A stretch of DNA of 6,298 nucleotides from Snowella sp031396835. GTDB lineage: Bacteria > Cyanobacteriota > Cyanobacteriia > Cyanobacteriales > Microcystaceae. Location: the NCBI GenBank assembly GCA_031396835.1, contig JANNLO010000185.1, positions 1 to 6,298 of the forward strand, read 5' to 3'. A program made the position numbers and the translations under genes. Shown here piece after piece: positions 1 to 6,209 of this stretch. How positions within the stretch are numbered: the first letter of the stretch is position 1; every line of letters begins with the position of its first letter. A model generated the notes under the pieces. It was not told the DNA's origin, ran no database searches, and worked only from the letters and a program-made list of their open reading frames with translations.

Positions 1-114
1 GGAATTTCTCAGGAAAAACTGCCTTTATATCTGGGTTTCTTTGAGTTTGTCCATAATTCAAAAAAGCGTGGCAAAGCCTTGTTGAGTTCTTTGTTACAAA
101 ATCTACTTGCTTAA
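1..114 (+). CDS. 3' end of an unidentified gene (partial, 37 codons)
   Basis: Frame 1 is open from the window edge to a TAA at 112-114. It encodes a 37-residue C-terminal tail rich in leucine, phenylalanine and basic residues (start GISQEKLPLYLG, end SSLLQNLLA). The tail looks like ordinary protein with an amphipathic basic/leucine end. It is too short to assign a family, and I do not recognise it. The start lies outside the window. It is 97 nt upstream of pgl, and a -10-like box lies in that gap, so pgl is probably not dependent on this gene's promoter. Confidence 0.5.
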   Translation, partial: GISQEKLPLYLGFFEFVHNSKKRGKALLSSLLQNLLA

Positions 115-173
115 CTCCCCGAAACACCTATTGAGCCAAAAGAATTATTGGGTTACTCAAAATCAAGAGCTAA

Positions 174-179
174 TATAAT
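174..179 (+). promoter_or_regulatory. Candidate -10 box upstream of pgl
   Basis: A perfect TATAAT hexamer lies 32 nt before the pgl start codon in the gap after the upstream gene. No convincing -35 hexamer sits 16-18 nt further upstream; the nearest TTGGGT is 20 nt away. Because the region is AT-rich, the match could be chance. Spacing to the start codon would give a short leader of roughly 25 nt. Confidence 0.35.
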
Positions 180-211
180 ATAGGCTTTTACGCTAATTGA
201 GGATGGCTTAG

Positions 212-940
212 ATGGAACGCAAGGTTGAAATTTTATCGAATAAAGAAGCATTAATTTCGCGATCGCTGGATTTGATCGTTGAAAAACTCCAACAAGCCGT
301 TCAAGCAAGAGGAGAAGCAACGATTGCTCTGTCTGGGGGAAGCACGCCGAAACCTCTCTATCAAGCATTGGCCCAACAACCCCTTCCTTGGTCACAAATT
401 CATGTTTTTTGGGGAGACGAACGCTATGTTCCCAACGAGCATCCAGACAGTAATCAACGAATGGCTCGTCATGCTTGGTTAGATCAGGTTGACATTCCTG
501 CCCAAAATCTTTACCCCATGCCCACACGAGCGGGAGATGCCAAAGTTGATGCTCAAACCTATGAAAATAAATTAGCTAAATTTTTTCGAGTGGCAGCAGG
601 TGATTTTCCCGCATTTGATGTCATTCTTTTAGGATTAGGAGATGATGGCCACACGGCTTCGTTGTTTCCCCAAACTCCAGCTTTACAAGTCTGCGATCGC
701 CTAATTACAGTCGGTGAAAAAGATGGTCAGCCGAGATTAACTTTTACCGTGCCGTTAATTAATCATGGGCGATGTGTCATTTTTCTGGTTGCAGGAGCCG
801 GCAAGAAACCCGCTTTAGCCGAAATTTTCGCAGTAAACTCTGATCCCCAAATCTATCCCGCCCGTTTTGTTCATCCCCAAGGAGAATTATTCTGGTTATT
901 AGACGAATCGGCTGGTGACGCGTTAATTATTAACTCGTGA
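212..940 (+). CDS. pgl: 6-phosphogluconolactonase
   Basis: This 242-residue cytosolic enzyme hydrolyses 6-phosphoglucono-1,5-lactone to 6-phosphogluconate. It is the second step of the oxidative pentose phosphate pathway, which supplies NADPH in the dark in cyanobacteria. The family's signature blocks are all present and in order: the phosphate-binding SGGSTPKPLY (41-50), VFWGDERYVP (65-74, with conserved Arg71), and GLGDDGHTASLFP (141-153), whose His147 corresponds to the catalytic histidine of the family. Length is normal for bacterial 6PGL (the NagB/6PGL-like fold). The ATG at 212 is preceded by GAGGA at 199-203, a usable ribosome site. An in-frame ATG at 203 is ruled out as a start because it runs into TAG after two codons, immediately before the real ATG. 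The next gene on the same strand follows after 74 AT-rich nt. No key residue appears to be missing. Confidence 0.97.
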   Translation: MERKVEILSNKEALISRSLDLIVEKLQQAVQARGEATIALSGGSTPKPLYQALAQQPLPWSQIHVFWGDERYVPNEHPDSNQRMARHAWLDQVDIPAQNLYPMPTRAGDAKVDAQTYENKLAKFFRVAAGDFPAFDVILLGLGDDGHTASLFPQTPALQVCDRLITVGEKDGQPRLTFTVPLINHGRCVIFLVAGAGKKPALAEIFAVNSDPQIYPARFVHPQGELFWLLDESAGDALIINS

Positions 941-1014
941 GGATCTTTGATACTTTAAATGTTTAATTAATGTTCAACTCTAAACCTTAAATTTTTAAAT
1001 AATTAACTTAAACT

Positions 1015-1674
1015 ATGTTGATTTGTCCTAACTGCAATCATTCCAATCCCGAAGGCGCGACCCAGTGCGAAGCTTGTTACACTCTTTTACCCCAAATGAT
1101 CGGTTGTCCCCATTGTGGTGCTCAGATTCAAAATGATGTAACTTTTTGTGGCAGTTGTGGCAATAGTGTGACCGCTTCGTCTCCTGTTATTGCGGTAGAA
1201 AGTGCTGTTACCAGTGAGGAAGAATCTTCTAATATTGCCACCCCAACTTCTCCTCCTGTTGCACCGATCGCGTTAGAAACTCCCGTTATCGCCCCAACTT
1301 CGCCCCAAGTTCGTCCGACTGTGAATGCGGCCACTCAACTACAAGTTCAATCTGCCAGCCTGCTCCATTTGCAAACCCAAACAAAAATGGATTTTCCCCA
1401 AGGATTAGCCGTAATTCATCTCGGTAAACCCAATGAGCAGATTCCTCCTGATATTGATGTGTCGGGATTTCCCAATTCTGATGTCGTTTCCCGTATTCAT
1501 GCTGATATTCGCCTAGAAGGGGATGCTTATTATCTTGAAGATGTGGGCAGTGCCAATGGAACCTATATCAATCATGGGACACTGGTTAAAGGCAATCGTC
1601 ATCGTTTGCGGGCGGGCGATCGCATTTCTTTAGGAAAAGGGGATGTGATGAGCTTTATTTTTCAACTTTCCTAA
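1015..1674 (+). CDS. Double zinc-ribbon and FHA domain protein, FraH-like
   Basis: This 219-residue protein has three parts. Two N-terminal CxxC...CxxC zinc ribbons (Cys4, 7, 18, 21 and Cys31, 34, 45, 48) are followed by a Pro/Thr/Ser/Val-rich linker (about 50-120) and a C-terminal forkhead-associated domain (about 125-219). FHA domains bind phosphothreonine peptides. The usual recognition residues are visible: Ser159-Arg160 and His162 in VVSRIHADI, and Asn181-Gly182-Thr183 in SANGTYIN, followed by GDRISLGKGD. The first FHA strand carries LGKPNE where many family members have a GR pair. No transmembrane helix or signal peptide is seen, so it is probably cytoplasmic. The zinc ribbon/Pro-rich/FHA layout is that of FraH, described in Anabaena for filament integrity and membrane reorganisation during heterocyst differentiation. 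Orthology is inferred from architecture. The ATG has no clear Shine-Dalgarno; its leader is AT-rich. It ends 24 nt before the membrane protease, suggesting co-transcription. Confidence 0.9.
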   Translation: MLICPNCNHSNPEGATQCEACYTLLPQMIGCPHCGAQIQNDVTFCGSCGNSVTASSPVIAVESAVTSEEESSNIATPTSPPVAPIALETPVIAPTSPQVRPTVNAATQLQVQSASLLHLQTQTKMDFPQGLAVIHLGKPNEQIPPDIDVSGFPNSDVVSRIHADIRLEGDAYYLEDVGSANGTYINHGTLVKGNRHRLRAGDRISLGKGDVMSFIFQLS

Positions 1675-1698
1675 CTGGCTCATTTTTCAGGAGAATTC

Positions 1699-2931
1699 AT
1701 GGAAAAACAACGGCAATTCGGTTCAATTCTAGGCATTCCGTTTTATCTTGATTCTTCCTGGTTTTTGATTTTAGGATTAATCACATTTGCGAATGCGAGT
1801 GAAATAAATACTGAAATTTTACAAGGAAAGGATGTCTGGTTAGGCTGGCTGCTGGGATTGGTCATGGCTTTATTGCTTTTTGGCTCGGTTTTATTGCATG
1901 AATTGGGTCATAGTTTGGTGGCACGTTCTCAGGGAATAGCGGTAAATTCGATCACTCTATTTTTATTTGGGGGTGTTGCCTCAATTGAACGAGAATCTAA
2001 AACGCCTCTGGGAGCTTTGGGAGTGGCGATCGCAGGGCCATTAGTGAGTTTTACTTTGGCCAGTATATTTTTAATCTTGGCCCATCTCAATCAAAATTCT
2101 GAACTACTTCATTATTTGACCAATGATTTGGGAAATATTAACCTATTTTTAGGATTTTTTAACTTAATTCCTGGTTTACCTTTGGATGGCGGACAAGTTC
2201 TAAAAGCACTGGTTTGGAAAATTACAGGCGATCGCGTTAAAGGAATGCGCTGGGCGGCCAGAAGTGGCAAACTAATCGGCGGAATGTTTTTTTGTTTAGG
2301 ATTATTAATAGTTTTTTCGTTGGGAAATATTGGCGGAGCTTGGTTAGGTCTTATTGGTTGGTTTATCTGGCGCAATGCCGATGCCTATGAGCGTTTGACA
2401 GATTTACAAGACAGTTTATTTAGCATTTTGGCTTCAGAAGTCATGACTCGTAATTTTCGTGTGATTGATGCGAACTTAACTCTCAAGGAATTTGTTGATA
2501 CTTATATTGTCAAAAGTTCTCAAGAAAATTGTCCCTATTATGCCGCTTCTGATGGTCGTTATCGAGGATTAATTCGGATTGAGAAGTTGCAAGAAATTGA
2601 GCGCGGTCAGTGGGATTATTTGACCTTAAAAGATATTTCCCAGCCTTTAACTCAAATTCCTTCTGTTTCCGAAAAAACGTCGATCTTAAATGTTGTGAAT
2701 CAATTAGAACAAAATAACCATCAACCTGAACGCGATCGCTTTGTAACGGTGCTATCTCCTGCTGGAGCTGTTGCGGGCATTGTTGACCGAGCCGATATTA
2801 TTAAAGTTCTGGCACTAAAACATCATTTGCCTGTTGATGATACTGAAATTCAACGCATTAAATCTGAAGCGACCTATCCTGTTTTTTTACCCCTAGCAAC
2901 TCTGGTTAAAAATTTGAGTCCCAAAGAATAA
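1699..2931 (+). CDS. Site-2-type membrane zinc metalloprotease with CBS pair (M50 family)
   Basis: This 410-residue intramembrane protease cleaves membrane-bound substrates; in the family these are often anti-sigma factors or other regulators. The zinc motif HELGH is at 67-71 in the second hydrophobic segment. The second active-site motif, NLIPGLPLDGGQ (155-166, third zinc ligand Asp163), is in the fourth. About six membrane segments are visible (roughly 15-35, 48-72, 105-130, 142-162, 192-208, 212-225). A cytosolic pair of CBS-type repeats follows (about 247-300, beginning EVMTRNFRVID, and 309-371, including AGIVDRADII). CBS pairs commonly sense adenosine nucleotides, so activity may be gated by energy state. 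All zinc ligands are present and the length fits the M50B S2P-CBS subgroup. AGGAG at 1689-1693 supports the ATG at 1699. The gene lies 24 nt after the FHA gene. The substrate cannot be read from the sequence. Confidence 0.95.
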   Translation: MEKQRQFGSILGIPFYLDSSWFLILGLITFANASEINTEILQGKDVWLGWLLGLVMALLLFGSVLLHELGHSLVARSQGIAVNSITLFLFGGVASIERESKTPLGALGVAIAGPLVSFTLASIFLILAHLNQNSELLHYLTNDLGNINLFLGFFNLIPGLPLDGGQVLKALVWKITGDRVKGMRWAARSGKLIGGMFFCLGLLIVFSLGNIGGAWLGLIGWFIWRNADAYERLTDLQDSLFSILASEVMTRNFRVIDANLTLKEFVDTYIVKSSQENCPYYAASDGRYRGLIRIEKLQEIERGQWDYLTLKDISQPLTQIPSVSEKTSILNVVNQLEQNNHQPERDRFVTVLSPAGAVAGIVDRADIIKVLALKHHLPVDDTEIQRIKSEATYPVFLPLATLVKNLSPKE

Positions 2932-2959
2932 ATCTGAATCAAGAAAAATGGCGATCGCG

Positions 2960-2978
2960 GAGAAAATTATCTCTTTTT
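2960..2978 (+). terminator. Weak candidate terminator after the protease gene
   Basis: GAGA (2960-2963) and TCTC (2970-2973) can pair around a 6-nt loop and are followed by five T residues. The stem has only 4 bp, so this is marginal. It lies 29 nt after the protease stop codon in the 144-bp gap between convergent genes. The rest of that gap (2932-3075) is very AT-rich and holds one HIP1 site (2951-2958). I found no GC-rich hairpin serving either gene. Confidence 0.25.
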
Positions 2979-3075
2979 AAAATGAATAAAATAAAATTTA
3001 ATTTTCATAATTTCACTAATTGTAATAGATATTTTTTGAGAAAGCGATCACTACTTTTAAGATTTCAAGAACTAA

Positions 3076-4722
3076 TTAAAAAGTGAAGGTTGTGCGAATT
3101 GTACCAATCACTAAGGTTGAATTTCGATCATCATTATTCGGTGAAGTGATCACTAAAAGTCCTGGCGTAATTGAAATATTATTATTGATAGCATACTGAT
3201 AAAAAGCTTCAAAGTGCATGGAATTATTACGATCTATTGCACTAAAACCATCCGCGATCGCAATATTAGAATTTGTAACCCAGGGCTGCATCCCAACCAC
3301 AATTCCCGCTAAATTACCTTCTTTAAAAGCATCGGGAAAAGCAAAAGTTACTGCCCAATTCCAAATATCTAGAGTTCCACGAGGTAATATTTCTTCTTCA
3401 TTAATAGCGATCGCGTTAAGAGTCGAAGATTTAGTAAAACCGCCCCAACCACCGAAAACAAAATTATCAGTAACTTTCCAAGAAAACTCTAAACCATAGG
3501 AATTATTAGCAGTGTTCACTGATTGTTCAAAGTTAGTTTCTACCACATATTGAAAATTTGATTTTAAGCTACCTGTTCCCGTATCGAGATTGTTATATCC
3601 GTTCACATAGGTTAAAGCAATCCCAAAATTATCGCTGGGATTATAGCCAATTTGCGCGATCGCACCGTAAGGGCCGTTAAACAATCCCTGACCTTGACTG
3701 GGATCACCGCCTTCCATCGCTAAATAACCCAAACTCCACTCAAAATCTCCTAAATCTCCCTGAAAACCAATCCCAGAACCACCCCCACTATAATAAATAG
3801 GATTACGAGTTCCAAAGGCGGTAAAGGAACCACTGGCTCCATCTCCATCCAAAAAATTAAGCGTATTGGTAAAATCGTCAAAAGCTCCACCAAAACCCAA
3901 AATCCAAGCGCGTGTATCACTGGTGAGAGGAAACTCGTAAAGTAAAACTTCTACCGCAACTTGATTATCATCTGGTTGGGCAAAACCAAGAGTTGATTGA
4001 AAAGTTCCTGTTTCTGCTTCTAAAGTTGGGAAATTTCCCGTTGCCAAACGAATGTAAAGATTATCTTCGCCTGTAAAACTAGTATTTAGACCTAAACGAG
4101 CCCGATATCCTAGAACTGTGTTACGAGAGTCGTCTTCTCCGCCATTTTTTTCACCTGCTGCGATTCCTGCCAACCCGAAAATAACTTCTCCTTCCAATTT
4201 AGTTGTTGTGGAAAAAGCATGATCTTCTAAAAAGGCGGTTCTTTGTTCTAAATTATCAACCCGAACCCCCAAAGCGGCCAATTCTTGGCTAAATTCTGCC
4301 GTAAGTCGTTTAAGTTTATCTAAATCCATTCTTAAAACAGTGACATTTTCCTGCAACAATCGCTCAATGGTATTAACACAAGCATTTAAACCCGCTGCAA
4401 ATTCCCAACGGCTTAAGGCTCTATTTCCTCTAAAAGTTCGATCAGGATAACCAACGATACAACCATAACGTTCAACCAAACTTTTCAACGCTTCATAGGC
4501 CCAATCATTGGGTTGAATATCTCGCAGTTCAGAAACATTGGTAATTTGAGACAAACTTGTTTCGGGTTGATTTTGATTAAGATTAATTAGACCATCTGGC
4601 GATCGCGAGAGTGTTTTTGTGTCACGAAGCTGGGGAGAAGCTTGGGCAGATTGGGGAGTCGAAAAAATAATATTAGATAGAGCAAATATTAGAGAAAATC
4701 TCAATAAAGAGCGGTTAATCAT
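3076..4722 (-). CDS. SLH-domain OprB-type outer-membrane porin ('iron uptake porin' family)
   Basis: This 548-residue secreted protein has a Sec signal peptide (basic start MINRSLLRF, hydrophobic core to about 20, likely cleavage after AQA at 28). An SLH domain follows at about 65-120 (with DIQPNDWAYEAL, GYPDRTF and ALSRWEFAAGLNAC), which in cyanobacteria anchors the porin to the peptidoglycan layer. A heptad-like helical stretch spans about 120-168 (DLDKLKRL, LGVRVDNLEQRTAFLED). A long Gly/aromatic-rich beta-barrel region runs from about 173 to the end, finishing in phenylalanine as outer-membrane barrels usually do. Cys88 and Cys115 in the SLH region are typical of the cyanobacterial family. 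Family members have been linked to inorganic iron uptake in Synechocystis; the substrate here is not shown directly. Two Fur-type sites upstream support iron regulation. No strong Shine-Dalgarno precedes the ATG; the leader is AT-rich. The signal peptide beginning at residue 1 supports the chosen start. Confidence 0.94.
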   Translation of the reverse strand: MINRSLLRFSLIFALSNIIFSTPQSAQASPQLRDTKTLSRSPDGLINLNQNQPETSLSQITNVSELRDIQPNDWAYEALKSLVERYGCIVGYPDRTFRGNRALSRWEFAAGLNACVNTIERLLQENVTVLRMDLDKLKRLTAEFSQELAALGVRVDNLEQRTAFLEDHAFSTTTKLEGEVIFGLAGIAAGEKNGGEDDSRNTVLGYRARLGLNTSFTGEDNLYIRLATGNFPTLEAETGTFQSTLGFAQPDDNQVAVEVLLYEFPLTSDTRAWILGFGGAFDDFTNTLNFLDGDGASGSFTAFGTRNPIYYSGGGSGIGFQGDLGDFEWSLGYLAMEGGDPSQGQGLFNGPYGAIAQIGYNPSDNFGIALTYVNGYNNLDTGTGSLKSNFQYVVETNFEQSVNTANNSYGLEFSWKVTDNFVFGGWGGFTKSSTLNAIAINEEEILPRGTLDIWNWAVTFAFPDAFKEGNLAGIVVGMQPWVTNSNIAIADGFSAIDRNNSMHFEAFYQYAINNNISITPGLLVITSPNNDDRNSTLVIGTIRTTFTF

Positions 4723-4758
4723 AATTTATTAGGGTTTAAAAAATATCAAAAAAAAACA

Positions 4759-4775
4759 AGAATGATTATCATTCT
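4759..4775 (-). promoter_or_regulatory. Fur box 1 upstream of the porin
   Basis: The 17-bp sequence is a perfect inverted repeat with 8-bp arms and one central base (minus strand AGAATGATAATCATTCT). Its 13-bp core AATGATAATCATT is identical to the core of the classical Fur consensus. It lies 36 nt upstream of the porin start codon, a position where bound Fur-Fe2+ would block transcription. The minus strand also reads TAGAAT and GATAAT here, either of which could be a -10 element overlapped by the operator. Regulation by Fur is inferred. Confidence 0.85.
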
Positions 4776-4800
4776 ACTTTAGGTGTAGAAAGTTGAGTAA

Positions 4801-4821
4801 TGCCCATTTTTAAAATAGGCA
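4801..4821. repeat. 21-bp near-perfect inverted repeat between the two Fur-type sites
   Basis: Arms TGCCCATTTT and AAAATAGGCA flank a single central T and pair at 9 of 10 positions (one C/A mismatch). Such a short spacer is a poor RNA hairpin but fits a dimeric regulator's operator. No T-run follows on either strand, so it is not an intrinsic terminator. The binding protein cannot be named from the sequence. Confidence 0.5.
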
Positions 4822-4853
4822 AATCAATTTGGGGCACTTTAGTCACGACCGAC

Positions 4854-4866
4854 AATGATTATCAAA
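4854..4866 (-). promoter_or_regulatory. Candidate Fur box 2, distal to the porin
   Basis: AATGATTATCAAA matches 11 of 13 positions of the Fur core and shares the exact 11-mer AATGATTATCA with box 1. It begins 93 bp further from the porin. On the minus strand the site overlaps TTGATA, which with an 18-nt spacer precedes TAAAGT (minus-strand order), a possible but unproven distal promoter. Two Fur sites in one upstream region suggest cooperative or double repression. Confidence 0.55.
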
Positions 4867-5007
4867 AATCAATGAAATAATATGACTTTTTAGGGGCAGT
4901 CAAAAAAGCAAGGTTCCAGCTAGGTAAAAGGCTTATTACTGATTTAGAAAAAAGCATAGCACTCTGTTAACTAATAATTTTTGAAAGAAGTTTTGTTGAT
5001 AGAAAGA

Positions 5008-5238
5008 TTATTTTTTGACAGAGCCAGAAAAGGTCGGCTTCGTGATTGGCTGATAGCGTTCATCGACTCCGATAACGTGAAAGCCTTTAAATTTGTCCAT
5101 TTGGCTCACCCGCCACATTGCGATAGGATAGCTGGCAAAAATGGCGATCGCGACTCCGACTAATCCCCAAACAGTGAGGTGGAGTTTACCAGTTTTAGAT
5201 TGAACGGAAGTTGATAATTTAGGTTGAAAATTAGTCAT
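5008..5238 (-). CDS. Small single-span membrane protein of unknown function
   Basis: This 76-residue protein has a polar N-terminus (1-20, with QPKLSTSVQSKTGK), one membrane helix at about 21-42 (LTVWGLVGVAIAIFASYPIA), and a basic/aromatic C-terminal tail containing KFKGFHVIGVDERYQP (49-64). I do not recognise the family. The ATG at 5238 is preferred; a TTG two codons earlier is possible but offers nothing better. The start lies 10 nt after the stop of the preceding gene and there is no strong Shine-Dalgarno, so translation is probably coupled to that gene. It is the last gene of the three-gene minus-strand set. The 285 bp after it contain the porin's regulatory region rather than a clear terminator. 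It may be an accessory subunit of a complex with the two polytopic neighbours; this is inferred from the operon layout. Confidence 0.75.
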   Translation of the reverse strand: MTNFQPKLSTSVQSKTGKLHLTVWGLVGVAIAIFASYPIAMWRVSQMDKFKGFHVIGVDERYQPITKPTFSGSVKK

Positions 5239-5248
5239 GATCAAATTC

Positions 5249-5707
5249 TTAGGTAAGGGGTAAATAGGGAAATAAGGGATGCCAGGACATGGCTGTTGCT
5301 AAGGTCATCAGAGCAATTAGTCCAATAAAAAGAGTACGGGGTTTAATTTGGCGATCGCGCCAGAGAAAGTGGAGAATGACCCAACTCACTAACCAGCCGA
5401 TCAAGAGCATCGTTTCTTTGCCTGTGTAACTGCCGATATTGCCCCAAAGTTTGTCAGGATTGTTCGCGCCTGGAATCCAATTGCCTAAAATTTTGAGAGC
5501 ATTATCAATAGTTTTTGAGTGATCAGCATCGGAGAGATGATGCGTCACCATCATGGTAACGGCACCGATCGCCGCACTCATAAAAGCTGCTGCTGCTTCC
5601 CCTGAATAGGCGGGAGCTTGATCACTTCCCTTGGCAATAGTGGCAGGAAATTGTTTTAATTTAGCCCATGTATGGCCATACCAGGAAGTTGTTAAGGATT
5701 TTGCCAT
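5249..5707 (-). CDS. Three-helix membrane protein of unknown function
   Basis: This 152-residue protein has a polar N-terminal segment (1-35), a first helix at about 36-55, a hydrophilic loop of about 40 residues, and two further helices at about 98-116 and 124-141. Histidines cluster near helix ends: His56-His57 and His63 after helix 1, His113 in helix 2, and His143 after helix 3. They could bind heme or metal, but no classical motif is complete. The motif GSYTGKETMLLIGWLVSW (92-109) is the most distinctive block. I do not recognise the family. GAGGTT at 5722-5717 (minus strand), 9 nt before the ATG, supports the start. The gene lies 39 nt after the upstream membrane gene and 10 nt before the next, so the three are very likely co-transcribed. 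Confidence 0.82.
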   Translation of the reverse strand: MAKSLTTSWYGHTWAKLKQFPATIAKGSDQAPAYSGEAAAAFMSAAIGAVTMMVTHHLSDADHSKTIDNALKILGNWIPGANNPDKLWGNIGSYTGKETMLLIGWLVSWVILHFLWRDRQIKPRTLFIGLIALMTLATAMSWHPLFPYLPLT

Positions 5708-5746
5708 GATTAAAAGAACCTCAATATTTAAGAAAAAGTTATAAAA

Positions 5747-6184
5747 CTAGAGAGAACGAATTTTCGCAACGCCTAAACCCGTGACTAATCCTCCCATCGA
5801 AAAAAACATCAAAGCCATCATCACTAAACAAGCCGCCGTTAAGACAGGACGATAGCCCCGTTCCAAAATGCGATCGCCGTATCGCCAAAGTACCCAAGTT
5901 GCGGTCACAGCTAAGGGAAGAGTAAACAGTACTGTAAATTCGTGATATTCCATCAAAACGTACTGGGTTAGCGGGGAATATTCTTTCAGCCAAGCCCTAG
6001 CTCCACCAAATTCTAAACCTGCTCGATAGCGCATATAGGCTAAATTACCCGTCGCGATCGCCCCGAAGGATAATAAGGCTGACCAAAAAGCCAGGGTTCG
6101 CACTTGAGGAAGAATTTTGGCATTACCTCTGAGTAAGGGAAAAGCTAAATGACCCGCATAGGCCATCACGATCAATGCTCCCAT
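5747..6184 (-). CDS. Four-helix membrane protein of unknown function, 5' end uncertain
   Basis: This 145-residue polytopic protein has helices at about 1-18, 29-48, 78-101 and 112-135. Distinctive blocks are MAYAGHLAFPLLRG (7-20), GAIATGNLAYMRYRAG (41-56) and LMEYHEFTVLF (77-87). His12 and His81 sit in or beside helices and could be heme or metal ligands. The topology loosely recalls DUF2231-type proteins, but I cannot confirm this and name no function. The start is doubtful. The ATG lies inside the first helix, no Shine-Dalgarno precedes it, and the same frame stays open 10 codons further upstream (encoding NENCCHGTAS) to a TAA with no other start codon. An open frame just upstream would join it with a 1-nt deletion (see 6210-6298). 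It is the first gene of the three-gene set. Confidence 0.75.
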   Translation of the reverse strand: MGALIVMAYAGHLAFPLLRGNAKILPQVRTLAFWSALLSFGAIATGNLAYMRYRAGLEFGGARAWLKEYSPLTQYVLMEYHEFTVLFTLPLAVTATWVLWRYGDRILERGYRPVLTAACLVMMALMFFSMGGLVTGLGVAKIRSL

Positions 6185-6209
6185 CGAAGCCGTACCATGG
6201 CAGCAATTC

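Larger units (their letters stand above)
259..6061. repeat. HIP1 palindromes (GCGATCGC), 15 dispersed copies
   Basis: Copies start at 259, 693, 1616, 2026, 2228, 2732, 2951, 3254, 3407, 3656, 4599, 5144, 5351, 5870 and 6054. One copy per roughly 420 bp is far above chance for an AT-rich sequence and is a hallmark of many cyanobacterial genomes. All but the copy at 2951 lie inside coding sequence. Copies run through every full-length gene except the FraH-like gene's first half, arguing against recent foreign origin of any part. Confidence 0.95.

Noticed and set aside
279..482. Plus-strand open frame inside pgl
   Set aside because: Out-of-frame shadow of pgl starting at a non-ATG codon, without a ribosome site.
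153..527. Minus-strand open frame of 124 codons
   Set aside because: It lies opposite pgl, whose motifs are unmistakable. Its predicted protein has no family features and there is no ribosome site.
1128..1334. Minus-strand open frame opposite the FraH-like gene
   Set aside because: It mirrors the Pro/Thr-rich linker and zinc ribbons; its low-complexity product is explained by the opposite strand.
2112..2375. Minus-strand open frame opposite the membrane protease
   Set aside because: It overlaps the NLIPGLPLDGGQ active-site region of the real gene and shows no domain of its own.
2980..3010. AT-only inverted repeat in the convergent gap considered as a two-way terminator
   Set aside because: No GC pairs in the stem and imperfect pairing; expected by chance in such AT-rich sequence.
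3218..3499. Plus-strand open frame opposite the porin barrel
   Set aside because: Shadow of a well-supported beta-barrel coding region.
4883..4905. TGACT/AGTCA hairpin in the porin upstream region considered as terminator of the three-gene set
   Set aside because: The 5-bp stem with a 10-nt loop has its T-rich tract on the wrong side for minus-strand transcription.
4981..5163. Plus-strand 60-codon open frame
   Set aside because: It begins with TTG, mostly overlaps the single-span membrane gene on the other strand, and lacks a ribosome site.
5739..5993. Minus-strand frame overlapping the four-helix gene
   Set aside because: Alternative-frame shadow; the four-helix frame has coherent hydrophobic segments and the better operon fit.
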